A stretch of 64,000 bases of DNA. Origin: an uncultured Alteromonadaceae bacterium (GTDB taxonomy: Bacteria; Pseudomonadota; Gammaproteobacteria; Enterobacterales; Alteromonadaceae). Positions 39,174 through 47,749 of this stretch are shown one piece after another. The stretch covers positions 186,001-250,000 of the forward strand of contig CANNDC010000002.1 of the NCBI GenBank assembly GCA_947503265.1. The letters run 5' to 3'. The notes under the pieces were generated by a model that saw only the letters and a list, made by a program, of their open reading frames with translations, searched no databases and was not told the DNA's origin. A program made the translations under genes and the position numbers. Numbering within the stretch: position 1 is the first letter of the stretch; the number at the start of each line of letters is the position of its first letter.

Positions 39174-40079
39174 ATGAGTTTGGCACTAAATTATAAAGGC
39201 AAGTCTTTCCAATTTTCCTACACCATTGATCGGAAAAAATTGGTAGTCGGTTTTGTCATTCTTTTCGGACTAACGCTCATTTCGAGCCGTTCAACCCAAG
39301 ATCTTGATGAAAAACATAGTCGAATTGAGTTCGCTAAAACGGGTTACGAGCAACAAAAAGAGGAACTGGTTAGGCTCAAAAACAGTACAGAAGATCAAAT
39401 CACAGGTATCATATTGAAACTTGCAGAAGTCCAAGGACAACTGCAACGTGTCAATGCATTAGGGACTCGATTAGTAGAACAAGCTGGATTGAGCCAAGAT
39501 GAATTTAATTTTAATACACTCCCTCCTTCTGGTGGTCCTATAACAGGCTCTGTAATCACGTTAGAGGGTAACAACGAAATGATTTCCAGAATCGAGACTA
39601 TGATCGATTCGCTAGAAAATAAGACTCAACAGCTTTCAGCACTTGAATCTATCATGCTCAATCACCATATCACTGAAGTAAGCAGCGTAGAAGGGCGTCC
39701 TATTAACAAAGGATGGTTGTCTTCCCATTACGGTGTGAGGAAAGACCCTTTTAGTGGCATGCCGGCAATGCATAAAGGCTTAGATTTTGCTGCTAAAGAA
39801 GGTGAAAAAGTCGTTGCTACTGGGGCTGGTTTGGTAACCTGGTCTGGAAAGCGATACGGCTACGGAAACCTAGTAGAGATAGATCACGGTGACGGATTGG
39901 TCACTCGCTATGGTCATAACAAACAAACAAGTGTTAAGATCGGGGATGTAGTGACAAAAGGACAACAGATTGCACTCGTAGGCAATACTGGACGTTCTAC
40001 CGGTGCACATGTTCACTACGAAGTGTTACGACACGGTAAACAACAAGATCCATTGCCTTTTGTGTATAATAAGCGATAG
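39174..40079 (+). CDS. M23 family metallopeptidase (LytM/NlpD-like)
   Basis: The 301-residue protein, counted from ATG 39174 instead of the in-frame TTG at 39168, has one membrane segment (about residues 23-41), a coiled-coil (about 45-110) and a C-terminal M23 domain with the zinc motifs HKGLDFA and GAHVHYEV. It should be a periplasmic, inner-membrane-anchored lysostaphin-type endopeptidase or amidase activator acting on peptidoglycan. It occupies the position between lpxC and secA where enterobacteria have secM. The coiled-coil plus LytM layout resembles EnvC-type activators, but the retained metal ligands suggest that it is an active peptidase. Confidence 0.92.
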   Translation: MSLALNYKGKSFQFSYTIDRKKLVVGFVILFGLTLISSRSTQDLDEKHSRIEFAKTGYEQQKEELVRLKNSTEDQITGIILKLAEVQGQLQRVNALGTRLVEQAGLSQDEFNFNTLPPSGGPITGSVITLEGNNEMISRIETMIDSLENKTQQLSALESIMLNHHITEVSSVEGRPINKGWLSSHYGVRKDPFSGMPAMHKGLDFAAKEGEKVVATGAGLVTWSGKRYGYGNLVEIDHGDGLVTRYGHNKQTSVKIGDVVTKGQQIALVGNTGRSTGAHVHYEVLRHGKQQDPLPFVYNKR

Positions 40080-40131
40080 GTCATTATGAACAGTTAATAT
40101 GTCATAAGACGCGCGATACCAAATTCATCAG

Positions 40132-40170
40132 ACAATCGGCTCCAATAGGAGCCGATTGTTTTATTTATAT
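40132..40170 (+). terminator. strong intrinsic terminator upstream of secA
   Basis: A perfect 12-bp stem (40132-40143 with 40148-40159) around an AATA loop is followed by a T-rich tail (TTTTATTTAT). It separates the M23 gene from secA, so secA needs a promoter in the 57 bases between the tail and its start, or read-through. Confidence 0.9.
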
Positions 40171-40226
40171 AGCCATTTGCAAAGATGCAATTAGGTTCAA
40201 CACGTTAGATTGGAAGCTGTAAATCC

Positions 40227-42941
40227 ATGTTTTCGAGCATAGTTAGAAAAATTTTTGGAAGTCGAAATGATCGTCTTCTAAAAAACCTCAACAAAAAAGT
40301 AGTTCTGATTAATCAGTTGGAAGAGCAATTCGAAGCACTTAGTGATGAAGAGTTGCAGCAAAAAACCACTGAATTTAAAGATCGTCTGTCCAAAGGTGAA
40401 ACTTTGGACGATATTTTGGTCGAAGCTTTTGCTGTTGTTCGAGAAGCCAGTAAACGAATCTTTGAAATGCGTCATTTCGATGTGCAAATGCTGGGTGGCC
40501 AAGTGCTTCACCAAGGCAAAATCTCGGAAATGAGAACCGGTGAAGGTAAAACCCTGACATCGACACTGCCAGTGTATTTAAATGCATTGTCCGGCGCTGG
40601 TGTTCATGTCATTACCGTGAATGATTACCTTGCTAGTCGCGATGCTGAGTGGAGTCGACCATTATTTGAGTTCTTGGGACTAACCGTCGGATGCAGTATT
40701 CCGGGTTTGTCTCATGCGCAAAAGAAAGAAGCCTATGGTGCTGACATTACTTACGGTACCAACAACGAGTTCGGTTTCGACTATTTGCGCGACAATATGG
40801 CTTTTAGCCCTGATGACAGAGTTCAACGAGGGGTTAATTTTGCGGTAATTGATGAAGTTGACTCAATCCTAATTGATGAAGCTAGAACGCCTTTGATTAT
40901 TTCAGGTCAAGCTGAAGATAGCTCGGAACTATATCGCAAGATTAATCTAATCATCCCCGAATTGACTCAGCAAGATAAAGAAGACGAAGAAGGTGATGAA
41001 GAAGGTCGCGAGGGAGAAGGCGACTTTACCATCGATGAAAAGGGCAAACAGATTCACCTGACTGAAAAAGGTCAAATTCACGTTGAAGAAGTGTTGCAAA
41101 AGCAAGGCGTATTGCCTGAAGGCGAGTCATTGTTCGCCGCTGCAAATATCTCCTTACTACATCATGTTAATGCCGCACTTCGCGCACATAAATTATTCAA
41201 TAAAGACGTCGACTATATTGTCAAAGATGGTGAAATCATCATAGTTGATGAACATACAGGTCGGACAATGGAAGGGCGCAGATGGTCTGAAGGTTTGCAC
41301 CAAGCTGTTGAAGCTAAAGAAGGCGTTAACATTCAAAATGAGAATCAGACACTCGCTTCAATCACATTCCAAAATTATTTCCGTTTATACAACAAATTAG
41401 CCGGAATGACAGGGACTGCAGACACAGAAGCATTCGAATTTAATTCAATTTATGGTTTGGAAACAGTGGTTATTCCAACCAACAAACCCATGATTCGAGA
41501 TGATAAAGCCGATTTAATCTATCTTACCGCTGAAGAAAAATATGAAGCTATCGTTGATGATATCAAGGACTGTGTAAAACGTGGTCAACCCACATTGGTG
41601 GGTACAGTTTCTATCGAAAACTCCGAATTAATTTCAGGGATTTTGAAAAAAGCCAAAATCAAACACGAAGTACTTAACGCAAAACAGCATACTCGTGAAG
41701 CAGACATTATTGCGCAAGCAGGTAAGCCGGGTGCTGTCACCATTGCGACTAACATGGCCGGTCGAGGCACAGATATTGTACTAGGCGGAAATTGGCAATC
41801 TGAAATTGACATAATTAACGATCCTAAACCAGAAAAAGTAGAACGAATAAAAGCAGATTGGCAAGAAGCTCACCAGAAGGTACTCGATTCAGGCGGCTTA
41901 CACATTATCGGTACAGAAAGACATGAATCTCGCCGTATCGATAATCAATTGCGCGGTCGTTCTGGACGTCAAGGCGATCCTGGCTCTTCACGTTTCTATT
42001 TATCCCTTGATGATGCCTTAATGAGAATCTTTGCCTCTGAAAAAATGGGCAATATGATGAAACGTTTAGGTATGGAGCGAGGCGAAGCCATCGAACATCC
42101 TTGGGTTACTCGCGCCATCGAAAATGCACAGCGTAAAGTGGAAGGGCGTAACTTCGATATTCGTAAGCAACTTCTAGAGTTTGATGATGTCGCCAACGAC
42201 CAACGTAAAGTTATCTATGAGCAGCGTAATGAATTGCTCGACAAAGGCGAAATCAGTGAAACCATTATGGCAATTCGTGAAGACGTCATTGACTCAGTAG
42301 TTAGCCAGTACATTCCTCCGCAATCACTTGAAGAAATGTGGGATGTGAGCGGACTGGAAGATCGCTTCAAAGGTGACTTCTTACTCGACATGCCGGTACA
42401 AAAATGGCTGGATGAAGATGACAAACTTTACGAAGAGAAAATTCGTGAACGCATCATGGATGAAGTCAATGCGGCTTACAAAGAAAAAGAAGACACGGTT
42501 GGTCCTGAGGTAATGCGCCAATTTGAAAAAGCGGTGATGTTGCAAAACTTAGATACGCACTGGAAAGAACATTTGGCTGCAATGGATCATTTGCGTCAAG
42601 GTATCCATCTACGTGGCTATGCTCAGAAAAATCCTAAGCAAGAATACAAACGCGAATCTTTCCAGTTGTTCTCTGAAATGTTGGATAACCTCAAAGTCGA
42701 GGTCATTACGATTCTAAGTAAGGTTCGCGTCAAAGCCGAATCGGACGTTGAAGCCGTAGAAGAACAGCGACGTCAAGCAGACGAAGTGAAGAAAAACTAC
42801 CAGCATGAATCACCTAACGAGCCAGCAGAAGCTGAAAAACCACAAGCTCAAGTACGTCAAGGACCAAAAGTTGGACGCAACGAACCTTGTCCTTGTGGTT
42901 CAGGTAAAAAATACAAGCAGTGTCATGGTAAGTTGAGCTAG
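40227..42941 (+). CDS. secA: preprotein translocase ATPase SecA
   Basis: The 904-residue protein covers full SecA: Walker [11 protein letters not shown] near residues 102-110, [16 protein letters not shown], the pre-protein cross-linking domain with an acidic insert (repeated D/E around residues 250-265), [10 protein letters not shown], and the C-terminal zinc motif [17 protein letters not shown] with three Cys and one His. It drives secretion through SecYEG. Unlike E. coli, no SecM arrest peptide precedes it. Confidence 0.99.
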   Translation: MFSSIVRKIFGSRNDRLLKNLNKKVVLINQLEEQFEALSDEELQQKTTEFKDRLSKGETLDDILVEAFAVVREASKRIFEMRHFDVQMLGGQVLHQGKISEMRTGEGKTLTSTLPVYLNALSGAGVHVITVNDYLASRDAEWSRPLFEFLGLTVGCSIPGLSHAQKKEAYGADITYGTNNEFGFDYLRDNMAFSPDDRVQRGVNFAVIDEVDSILIDEARTPLIISGQAEDSSELYRKINLIIPELTQQDKEDEEGDEEGREGEGDFTIDEKGKQIHLTEKGQIHVEEVLQKQGVLPEGESLFAAANISLLHHVNAALRAHKLFNKDVDYIVKDGEIIIVDEHTGRTMEGRRWSEGLHQAVEAKEGVNIQNENQTLASITFQNYFRLYNKLAGMTGTADTEAFEFNSIYGLETVVIPTNKPMIRDDKADLIYLTAEEKYEAIVDDIKDCVKRGQPTLVGTVSIENSELISGILKKAKIKHEVLNAKQHTREADIIAQAGKPGAVTIATNMAGRGTDIVLGGNWQSEIDIINDPKPEKVERIKADWQEAHQKVLDSGGLHIIGTERHESRRIDNQLRGRSGRQGDPGSSRFYLSLDDALMRIFASEKMGNMMKRLGMERGEAIEHPWVTRAIENAQRKVEGRNFDIRKQLLEFDDVANDQRKVIYEQRNELLDKGEISETIMAIREDVIDSVVSQYIPPQSLEEMWDVSGLEDRFKGDFLLDMPVQKWLDEDDKLYEEKIRERIMDEVNAAYKEKEDTVGPEVMRQFEKAVMLQNLDTHWKEHLAAMDHLRQGIHLRGYAQKNPKQEYKRESFQLFSEMLDNLKVEVITILSKVRVKAESDVEAVEEQRRQADEVKKNYQHESPNEPAEAEKPQAQVRQGPKVGRNEPCPCGSGKKYKQCHGKLS

Positions 42942-42953
42942 ATTCAGCTTATT

Positions 42954-43343
42954 ATGAAACACGTAGAGGTCGCTGTAGGCGTTATCCAGCGAGGGAAGCA
43001 GATATTTATTAGCAAACGCTCTGATGATTTGCATCAGGGCGGCTTGTGGGAATTTCCAGGCGGCAAAAAAGAACCCAATGAATCCATCGAGTCGGCTTTG
43101 AGGCGAGAATTGGATGAAGAGTTAGGTATTGAGGTGTTATCGCAAAATCCCTTGATGGTCATCGAACATGATTACGGCGACAAACTTGTGCGCTTAGACA
43201 TTAGAATCGTAACTGACTTTTCCGGGGAGCCTCATGGCAAAGAAGGACAGCTTACTCAATGGATAGATATCCAAGACCTGCACACACTTTCGTTTCCAGA
43301 AGCGAATAAAGCGATTATTGCCAAATTGCAATTAGAGCAATAA
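42954..43343 (+). CDS. mutT: 8-oxo-dGTP diphosphatase MutT
   Basis: The 129-residue Nudix hydrolase has a complete Nudix box, from GGKKEPNESIE to RRELDEELGI, and the N-terminal KHVEVAVGVI typical of MutT. It removes oxidised dGTP from the nucleotide pool. It follows secA by 12 bases, as in E. coli, and ends the rightward housekeeping run before a gene on the opposite strand. Confidence 0.95.
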   Translation: MKHVEVAVGVIQRGKQIFISKRSDDLHQGGLWEFPGGKKEPNESIESALRRELDEELGIEVLSQNPLMVIEHDYGDKLVRLDIRIVTDFSGEPHGKEGQLTQWIDIQDLHTLSFPEANKAIIAKLQLEQ

Positions 43344-43377
43344 GCGCAATCAGCACAATTTTAGTATCACTATTTTT

Positions 43378-44013
43378 CTAGGCATCAATCACTTTTTGCT
43401 TAAGCTCTTCATGATAATCGGACGATTGGATAACTTTTCCGAGTTCCGAATTCAAGCTTCTGATCAATACGAGCAAATTTCTATGCTTTTTCGCTTTGCC
43501 AGCCAATAATCTGTCTATTTGCGACAAACGAGATAAGCAGCATGCCTTAATTTCCGTGTTGTATTCCTTTCCTAAGAACTTAACCATTTTGGACGTGTCA
43601 GTGTCTCTTGCACTGTAGGGTAGGGTTTTGGCATCTTCAATTTCTTTGCGTAGTAAAACCGTTTTATTAATCACTTCAATTAGCAAGTCTTTGGCATGAT
43701 TGACTAGATCTGACTCTATTGAGCTAAAAAAATCTTCCAGTTCCCGTTGATTTGCATCTTGATAATTCATGATATTGCTTTGTTTAAATGCACGTCTGCC
43801 TTCGCGCAAATCATCATTGATGATAATTAGCGTATCTAAGTTCTCCAAAGGTTGCTGTCGAATGTCGGGCGTTAACCTTGCCTGAGCTCTCAATAACGGT
43901 TGTTGAGCTGAAGTAATTGCTGCCTCTCTAAACAACATCGAATCGGTTTTTTGTTGATTGTCTTGGCATCCAGTGATCGTGATTGCCATAAACAGCCAAA
44001 AACTAATTTTCAT
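43378..44013 (-). CDS. predicted lipoprotein of unknown function
   Basis: Starting at ATG 44013 the product has 211 residues, with a lipoprotein signal whose lipobox TITGC gives lipidation at C16. The residue after it is Q, so outer-membrane sorting is expected. The remainder is mostly helical and charged, with pairs of K/R and E, and two cysteines in KACCLSRL; no catalytic motif is recognised. It is the only leftward gene between secA-mutT and recO. Its function is unknown. Confidence 0.7.
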   Translation of the reverse strand: MKISFWLFMAITITGCQDNQQKTDSMLFREAAITSAQQPLLRAQARLTPDIRQQPLENLDTLIIINDDLREGRRAFKQSNIMNYQDANQRELEDFFSSIESDLVNHAKDLLIEVINKTVLLRKEIEDAKTLPYSARDTDTSKMVKFLGKEYNTEIKACCLSRLSQIDRLLAGKAKKHRNLLVLIRSLNSELGKVIQSSDYHEELKQKVIDA

Positions 44014-44117
44014 ACTTTGCTGCAAATCAAATACTCTGCAAATTCATTGGTTGACTACAGTAAATTGTCAATTTTGTTTGTGCAAATGGTATTATAGGAA
44101 TTCGACAGTGAAACAAG

Positions 44118-44402
44118 ATGCGTATGGCTAAATCTAATATTTCCAAGTTATTGGAAAAACACGAAAATCTGACTCATTCTGAAATGATGGAAGTGGTTTC
44201 CCACGTTCAACGTCAAGAAGATGAATGGATGATTAACACCATTATGGTGAAAGGGCATGATGTTCCTTTTAAATTTAGGCGCAAGAAAAGTTATAAAAAC
44301 CTGACTAGTGCGCGAGTCAATCTTACCTATTACCCCACTAATGAATTAATCGCGGGGATGGAATTCGAAGTGATGAAAGTGGTTAGAATCAAAGTTGCCT
44401 AA
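44118..44402 (+). CDS. small conserved-looking protein upstream of recO
   Basis: This 94-residue basic protein starts at ATG 44118 (a second ATG lies two codons later) and ends 11 bases before recO. It has HENLTHSEMMEVVSHVQRQE in the N-terminal half, then a MVKGHDVPFKFRRKKSYKN stretch and a beta-rich end. No known family is recognised. Position and direction suggest cotranscription with recO; nothing else indicates a role. Confidence 0.7.
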   Translation: MRMAKSNISKLLEKHENLTHSEMMEVVSHVQRQEDEWMINTIMVKGHDVPFKFRRKKSYKNLTSARVNLTYYPTNELIAGMEFEVMKVVRIKVA

Positions 44403-44413
44403 TCACAAAGGTA

Positions 44414-45136
44414 ATGTCTTTGCTAACTAGCAATGGTTTGGTGCTACATCGGCGACCTTACCGAGAAACCAGTTTTATAGTCGATTTTTTTACGCGGGAA
44501 AACGGCAGGGTTTCTGGTGTTTGCAGAGCTGTAAGAGGCGGAAAAGGCAGCAGTAAGAATGATAGAAAAAGCCTGTTACAACCCTTTCAACCTTTAATGT
44601 TGGATTTCCAAGGCAAGCACGAACTTAAAAATCTTCGACAAATAGATAGCACAGGGAAAATGTTTACGTTTAGTGGAGTGCAGCTTTTTTCTGCTCTGTA
44701 CTTAAACGAGTTGTTAAACAGGGTACTGCCCAAAGAAGTGGCACTGCCAGATGTTTATGATCTTTATCTAGCAACCTTACTTAGACTATCTGAAAAACAA
44801 AATATAGAGATTGTTTTACGCGAGTTTGAAATTAACTTACTCAACTTTCTTGGTTATGGTTTTAACTGGCAAGTTGATGGGCAATCCGGTCAAGCGGTCA
44901 ATGAATATGAGAGTTATGTTTTTGTCTATGAACAAGGCTTTCAGCTATCAGTTGGTTTAAATCAAACACAGAATTGTTTCAGTGGAGCGAGTCTACTCAA
45001 AATAGCGAGATTCGACTGGGACAAGTTAAGTTTACAATGCGCAAAACGTATATTGAGAATGGCTTTGCGGCCATTATTAGGAGAAAAACCCTTGAAAAGC
45101 AGAGAGCTTTTTCAAAAATTGGAAACTGAAAAATGA
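44414..45136 (+). CDS. recO: DNA repair protein RecO
   Basis: The 240-residue protein matches RecO: an N-terminal OB fold ([19 protein letters not shown]) and a helical C-terminal part with [11 protein letters not shown] and [22 protein letters not shown]. With RecR it loads RecA on SSB-coated single-stranded DNA. Its stop overlaps pdxJ by 4 bases. In many gammaproteobacteria rnc and era precede recO; here they do not. Confidence 0.95.
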   Translation: MSLLTSNGLVLHRRPYRETSFIVDFFTRENGRVSGVCRAVRGGKGSSKNDRKSLLQPFQPLMLDFQGKHELKNLRQIDSTGKMFTFSGVQLFSALYLNELLNRVLPKEVALPDVYDLYLATLLRLSEKQNIEIVLREFEINLLNFLGYGFNWQVDGQSGQAVNEYESYVFVYEQGFQLSVGLNQTQNCFSGASLLKIARFDWDKLSLQCAKRILRMALRPLLGEKPLKSRELFQKLETEK

Positions 45137-45864
45137 ACGATATTTTTTTAGGAGTCAATATTGATCACATTGCCACACTCAGGAATGCTAGAGGAACCCA
45201 ATACCCTGATCCAGTGCATGCAGCTGATATTGCAGAAAGAGCGGGTGCTGACGGAATTACAGTGCACCTTCGAGAAGATCGAAGACACATCAAGGACCGT
45301 GATGTGAAGTTGCTTAGGCAAACCATAAACACACGCTTAAACCTTGAAATGGCAGTGACAGATGAAATGCTAGCCATCGCAATCGACACTCAGCCTGAGT
45401 TTTGTTGTTTGGTGCCTGAAAAAAGGCAAGAACTGACAACGGAAGGTGGCTTGGATGTGGTGGGTAATCTTTCTAAAGTCAAAGAGGCATGCCAACGTCT
45501 AGCGCAGCACAATATTCTTGTTTCACTATTTATTGATGCTCAGGAACAACAAATTGAAGCGGCAGTCGAATGCGGTGCTCCCTATATTGAAATCCACACC
45601 GGCCAGTATGCTGAGGCAAAAAATGAAGCTGAACAAGAACAACATCTTGGGGTGCTCAAGCATGGGATAGAATATGCCTCGTCTTTGGGGTTGAAGGTCA
45701 ATGCAGGTCACGGACTTCATTATCACAATGTGAAACCTGTTGCCGCAATTGAGCAAATCATTGAATTGAATATCGGGCACGCAATTATAGCCCGAGCCGC
45801 TTTTGACGGTTTGGCAACTGCAGTTGCCGATATGAAACGACTCATGTTAGAGGCTCGGGTTTAA
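45133..45864 (+). CDS. pdxJ: pyridoxine 5'-phosphate synthase
   Basis: The 243-residue protein has the PdxJ TIM-barrel motifs [28 protein letters not shown], and [14 protein letters not shown], with the catalytic residues H and E in these stretches. It condenses 1-deoxyxylulose-5-phosphate and aminoacetone phosphate in vitamin B6 synthesis. It is coupled to recO and followed by acpS after 2 bases. Confidence 0.98.
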   Translation: MNDIFLGVNIDHIATLRNARGTQYPDPVHAADIAERAGADGITVHLREDRRHIKDRDVKLLRQTINTRLNLEMAVTDEMLAIAIDTQPEFCCLVPEKRQELTTEGGLDVVGNLSKVKEACQRLAQHNILVSLFIDAQEQQIEAAVECGAPYIEIHTGQYAEAKNEAEQEQHLGVLKHGIEYASSLGLKVNAGHGLHYHNVKPVAAIEQIIELNIGHAIIARAAFDGLATAVADMKRLMLEARV

Positions 45865-45866
45865 TC

Positions 45867-46247
45867 ATGGCTGTGGTTGGTTTGGGAACAGACATAATCC
45901 AAATTGCCAGATTAGAAGTGCAAATCCAAAAATCTGATCGTTTAGCACAGCGCATTCTCACGGAAAGTGAAATGCAGCGTTTCCGAGAGCATAAATTTGC
46001 TGTGCGTTTTCTCGCCAAGCGATTTGCGGCAAAAGAAGCGGCAGTAAAAGCACTAGGCACTGGCATTGGCAATGGCATTAGCTGGCAACAGATAGAAGTG
46101 AATAACCATGCAACGGGGCAACCTTATCTCGAATTTTCAGGGTATTTCGCGGAAACGTGTGAGAATAGAAACATCAACAGTAGCTTTGTATCCATCTCTG
46201 ATGAACAAGACTATGCGGTTGCAACTGTTATTCTTGAGCAAAAATAG
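45867..46247 (+). CDS. acpS: holo-acyl-carrier-protein synthase
   Basis: The 126-residue protein has the AcpS motifs GLGTDIIQIARLE near the N-terminus and RFAAKEAAVKALGTG in the middle, which bind magnesium and CoA. It attaches 4'-phosphopantetheine to ACP. It ends the recO-pdxJ-acpS group, a common arrangement. Confidence 0.97.
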   Translation: MAVVGLGTDIIQIARLEVQIQKSDRLAQRILTESEMQRFREHKFAVRFLAKRFAAKEAAVKALGTGIGNGISWQQIEVNNHATGQPYLEFSGYFAETCENRNINSSFVSISDEQDYAVATVILEQK

Positions 46248-46273
46248 TTTGATGCAAATAGTGTAATTGATCC

Positions 46274-47722
46274 ATGGCGCAAATATTTAAATCGAAAAAA
46301 CCATTAGCGAATTCAGTTAAAGCCAAGCAAGACGCGTTGGGCAATAAAGTCGAGTTAATTGTGTCCCACATGGACCATTTAGGTCGCGGTGTTTGCAATA
46401 CTCATCAGCCAATCATATTTGTTGAAGGTGCATTGCCCGGAGAGACGGTCATTGCAGAGGTAGCAGAAGTTAAAGATAGATTTTGGCAAGCAAAAGTCAC
46501 AGAGCTAATTGATGCCAATACGTCACGAATAGCGCCTTTTTGTTCACATTACCTAGATTGTGGTGGGTGCCAAACTCAGCATTGTGAAGCCGAAGAAATG
46601 CTTAATTACAAACAAGCGGCAATTGATCAACTTATTAAACGAACACCGGTTATTTCTGAGCAAAACAAGCGCGATAGAAAAGGATCGCTTAGGCAAAATG
46701 CTAAGCTAAAGGCTCGAAATAATAGAGTGCAGAAAATTAGTGATTTTCAATCGAGTTTGCAATGGCAAAGCCCAATTCGAGGGGATGAAACTGGCTATCG
46801 ACGAAAGACCCGATTTGCCATTGACGCGCGCGACCCAAATAAGGTGCATATTGGATTCAAGCGCGAAGGTTCGAATAAAATTGTTGATATTCACCAATGT
46901 GAAGTACTCGAATCTCAGTTGCAAAAGCTAATTTTACCACTAAAAAAAGCACTACTGAGTTTGGATAATACCAGCGCTATCGGACACATCAATCTCATCA
47001 AAGGCGAAGATGAACTACTGGTAAATTGCCGAGTTGTTAAACAATTATCTGCATCTGACCGCCAACGCCTAATTCAATTCGCTACTGATTACGAATGCCA
47101 GATGGCATTACAGGGTCAAAACGAGCAAAGAGAAATGCTAACTAGCCCTGCTCGCCCTTTAACCTTTAAGTCAACCAATTCTATTTTGCTACAATTTGAG
47201 CCAGACGATTTTATTCAAACGAATAATCAGGTAAATCAAAAAATGGTGGCGCAAGCGCTAGACTGGTTAGCGTTAGACCAAAATGATAATTTGCTCGATT
47301 TGTTTTGCGGAACGGGCAATTTTAGTTTACCTGCGAGCAGAAGGTGCAACAGGGTATTAGGTGTGGAAGGTGTCACCAAAATGGTGCACAGAGCTGCAAT
47401 GAATGCACAGCTAAATCACATTGGCAACGCCTCCTTTTTAGCTGCAGATTTGAGCAATGAGATTGAGTTAAACAATCAAGACTTTGCGGGATATAATAAA
47501 GTGTTGTTAGATCCGGCTCGTGAAGGTGCTCTGTCTAGTATCGTCAAAGTCGCGTCTCTAAAGCCGTCCCATCTGGTTTATGTGTCATGCAATCCTGCTA
47601 GTTTTGCGCGTGATGCAGCCAAGTTAATAGAACAAAAATTTCGAATTGCAAAGATCGGCTTGATGGACATGTTTCCGCAAACTTCGCATACTGAATTGAT
47701 GGCACTATTTGTGCCTCGCTAA
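46274..47722 (+). CDS. rlmD: 23S rRNA (uracil-1939-C5)-methyltransferase
   Basis: The 482-residue protein has a TRAM domain (residues 25-80), Fe-S cysteines C90, C96 and C99 in CSHYLDCGGC and C209 in HQCEV, the SAM motif LLDLFCGTGNFSLP, DPARE and the catalytic cysteine in YVSCNPASFARD. It methylates U1939 of 23S rRNA. It is about 50 residues longer than the E. coli enzyme (433) because of a basic insert around residues 124-160. relA follows, as in E. coli. Confidence 0.96.
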   Translation: MAQIFKSKKPLANSVKAKQDALGNKVELIVSHMDHLGRGVCNTHQPIIFVEGALPGETVIAEVAEVKDRFWQAKVTELIDANTSRIAPFCSHYLDCGGCQTQHCEAEEMLNYKQAAIDQLIKRTPVISEQNKRDRKGSLRQNAKLKARNNRVQKISDFQSSLQWQSPIRGDETGYRRKTRFAIDARDPNKVHIGFKREGSNKIVDIHQCEVLESQLQKLILPLKKALLSLDNTSAIGHINLIKGEDELLVNCRVVKQLSASDRQRLIQFATDYECQMALQGQNEQREMLTSPARPLTFKSTNSILLQFEPDDFIQTNNQVNQKMVAQALDWLALDQNDNLLDLFCGTGNFSLPASRRCNRVLGVEGVTKMVHRAAMNAQLNHIGNASFLAADLSNEIELNNQDFAGYNKVLLDPAREGALSSIVKVASLKPSHLVYVSCNPASFARDAAKLIEQKFRIAKIGLMDMFPQTSHTELMALFVPR

Positions 47723-47749
47723 TTACAAAAAATAAGATTTGGTCTGATT

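Noticed and set aside
40080..40226. SecM-like leader peptide before secA
   Set aside because: No open frame with the arrest motif (FxxxxWIxxxxGIRAGP) is present; the stem is a plain terminator.
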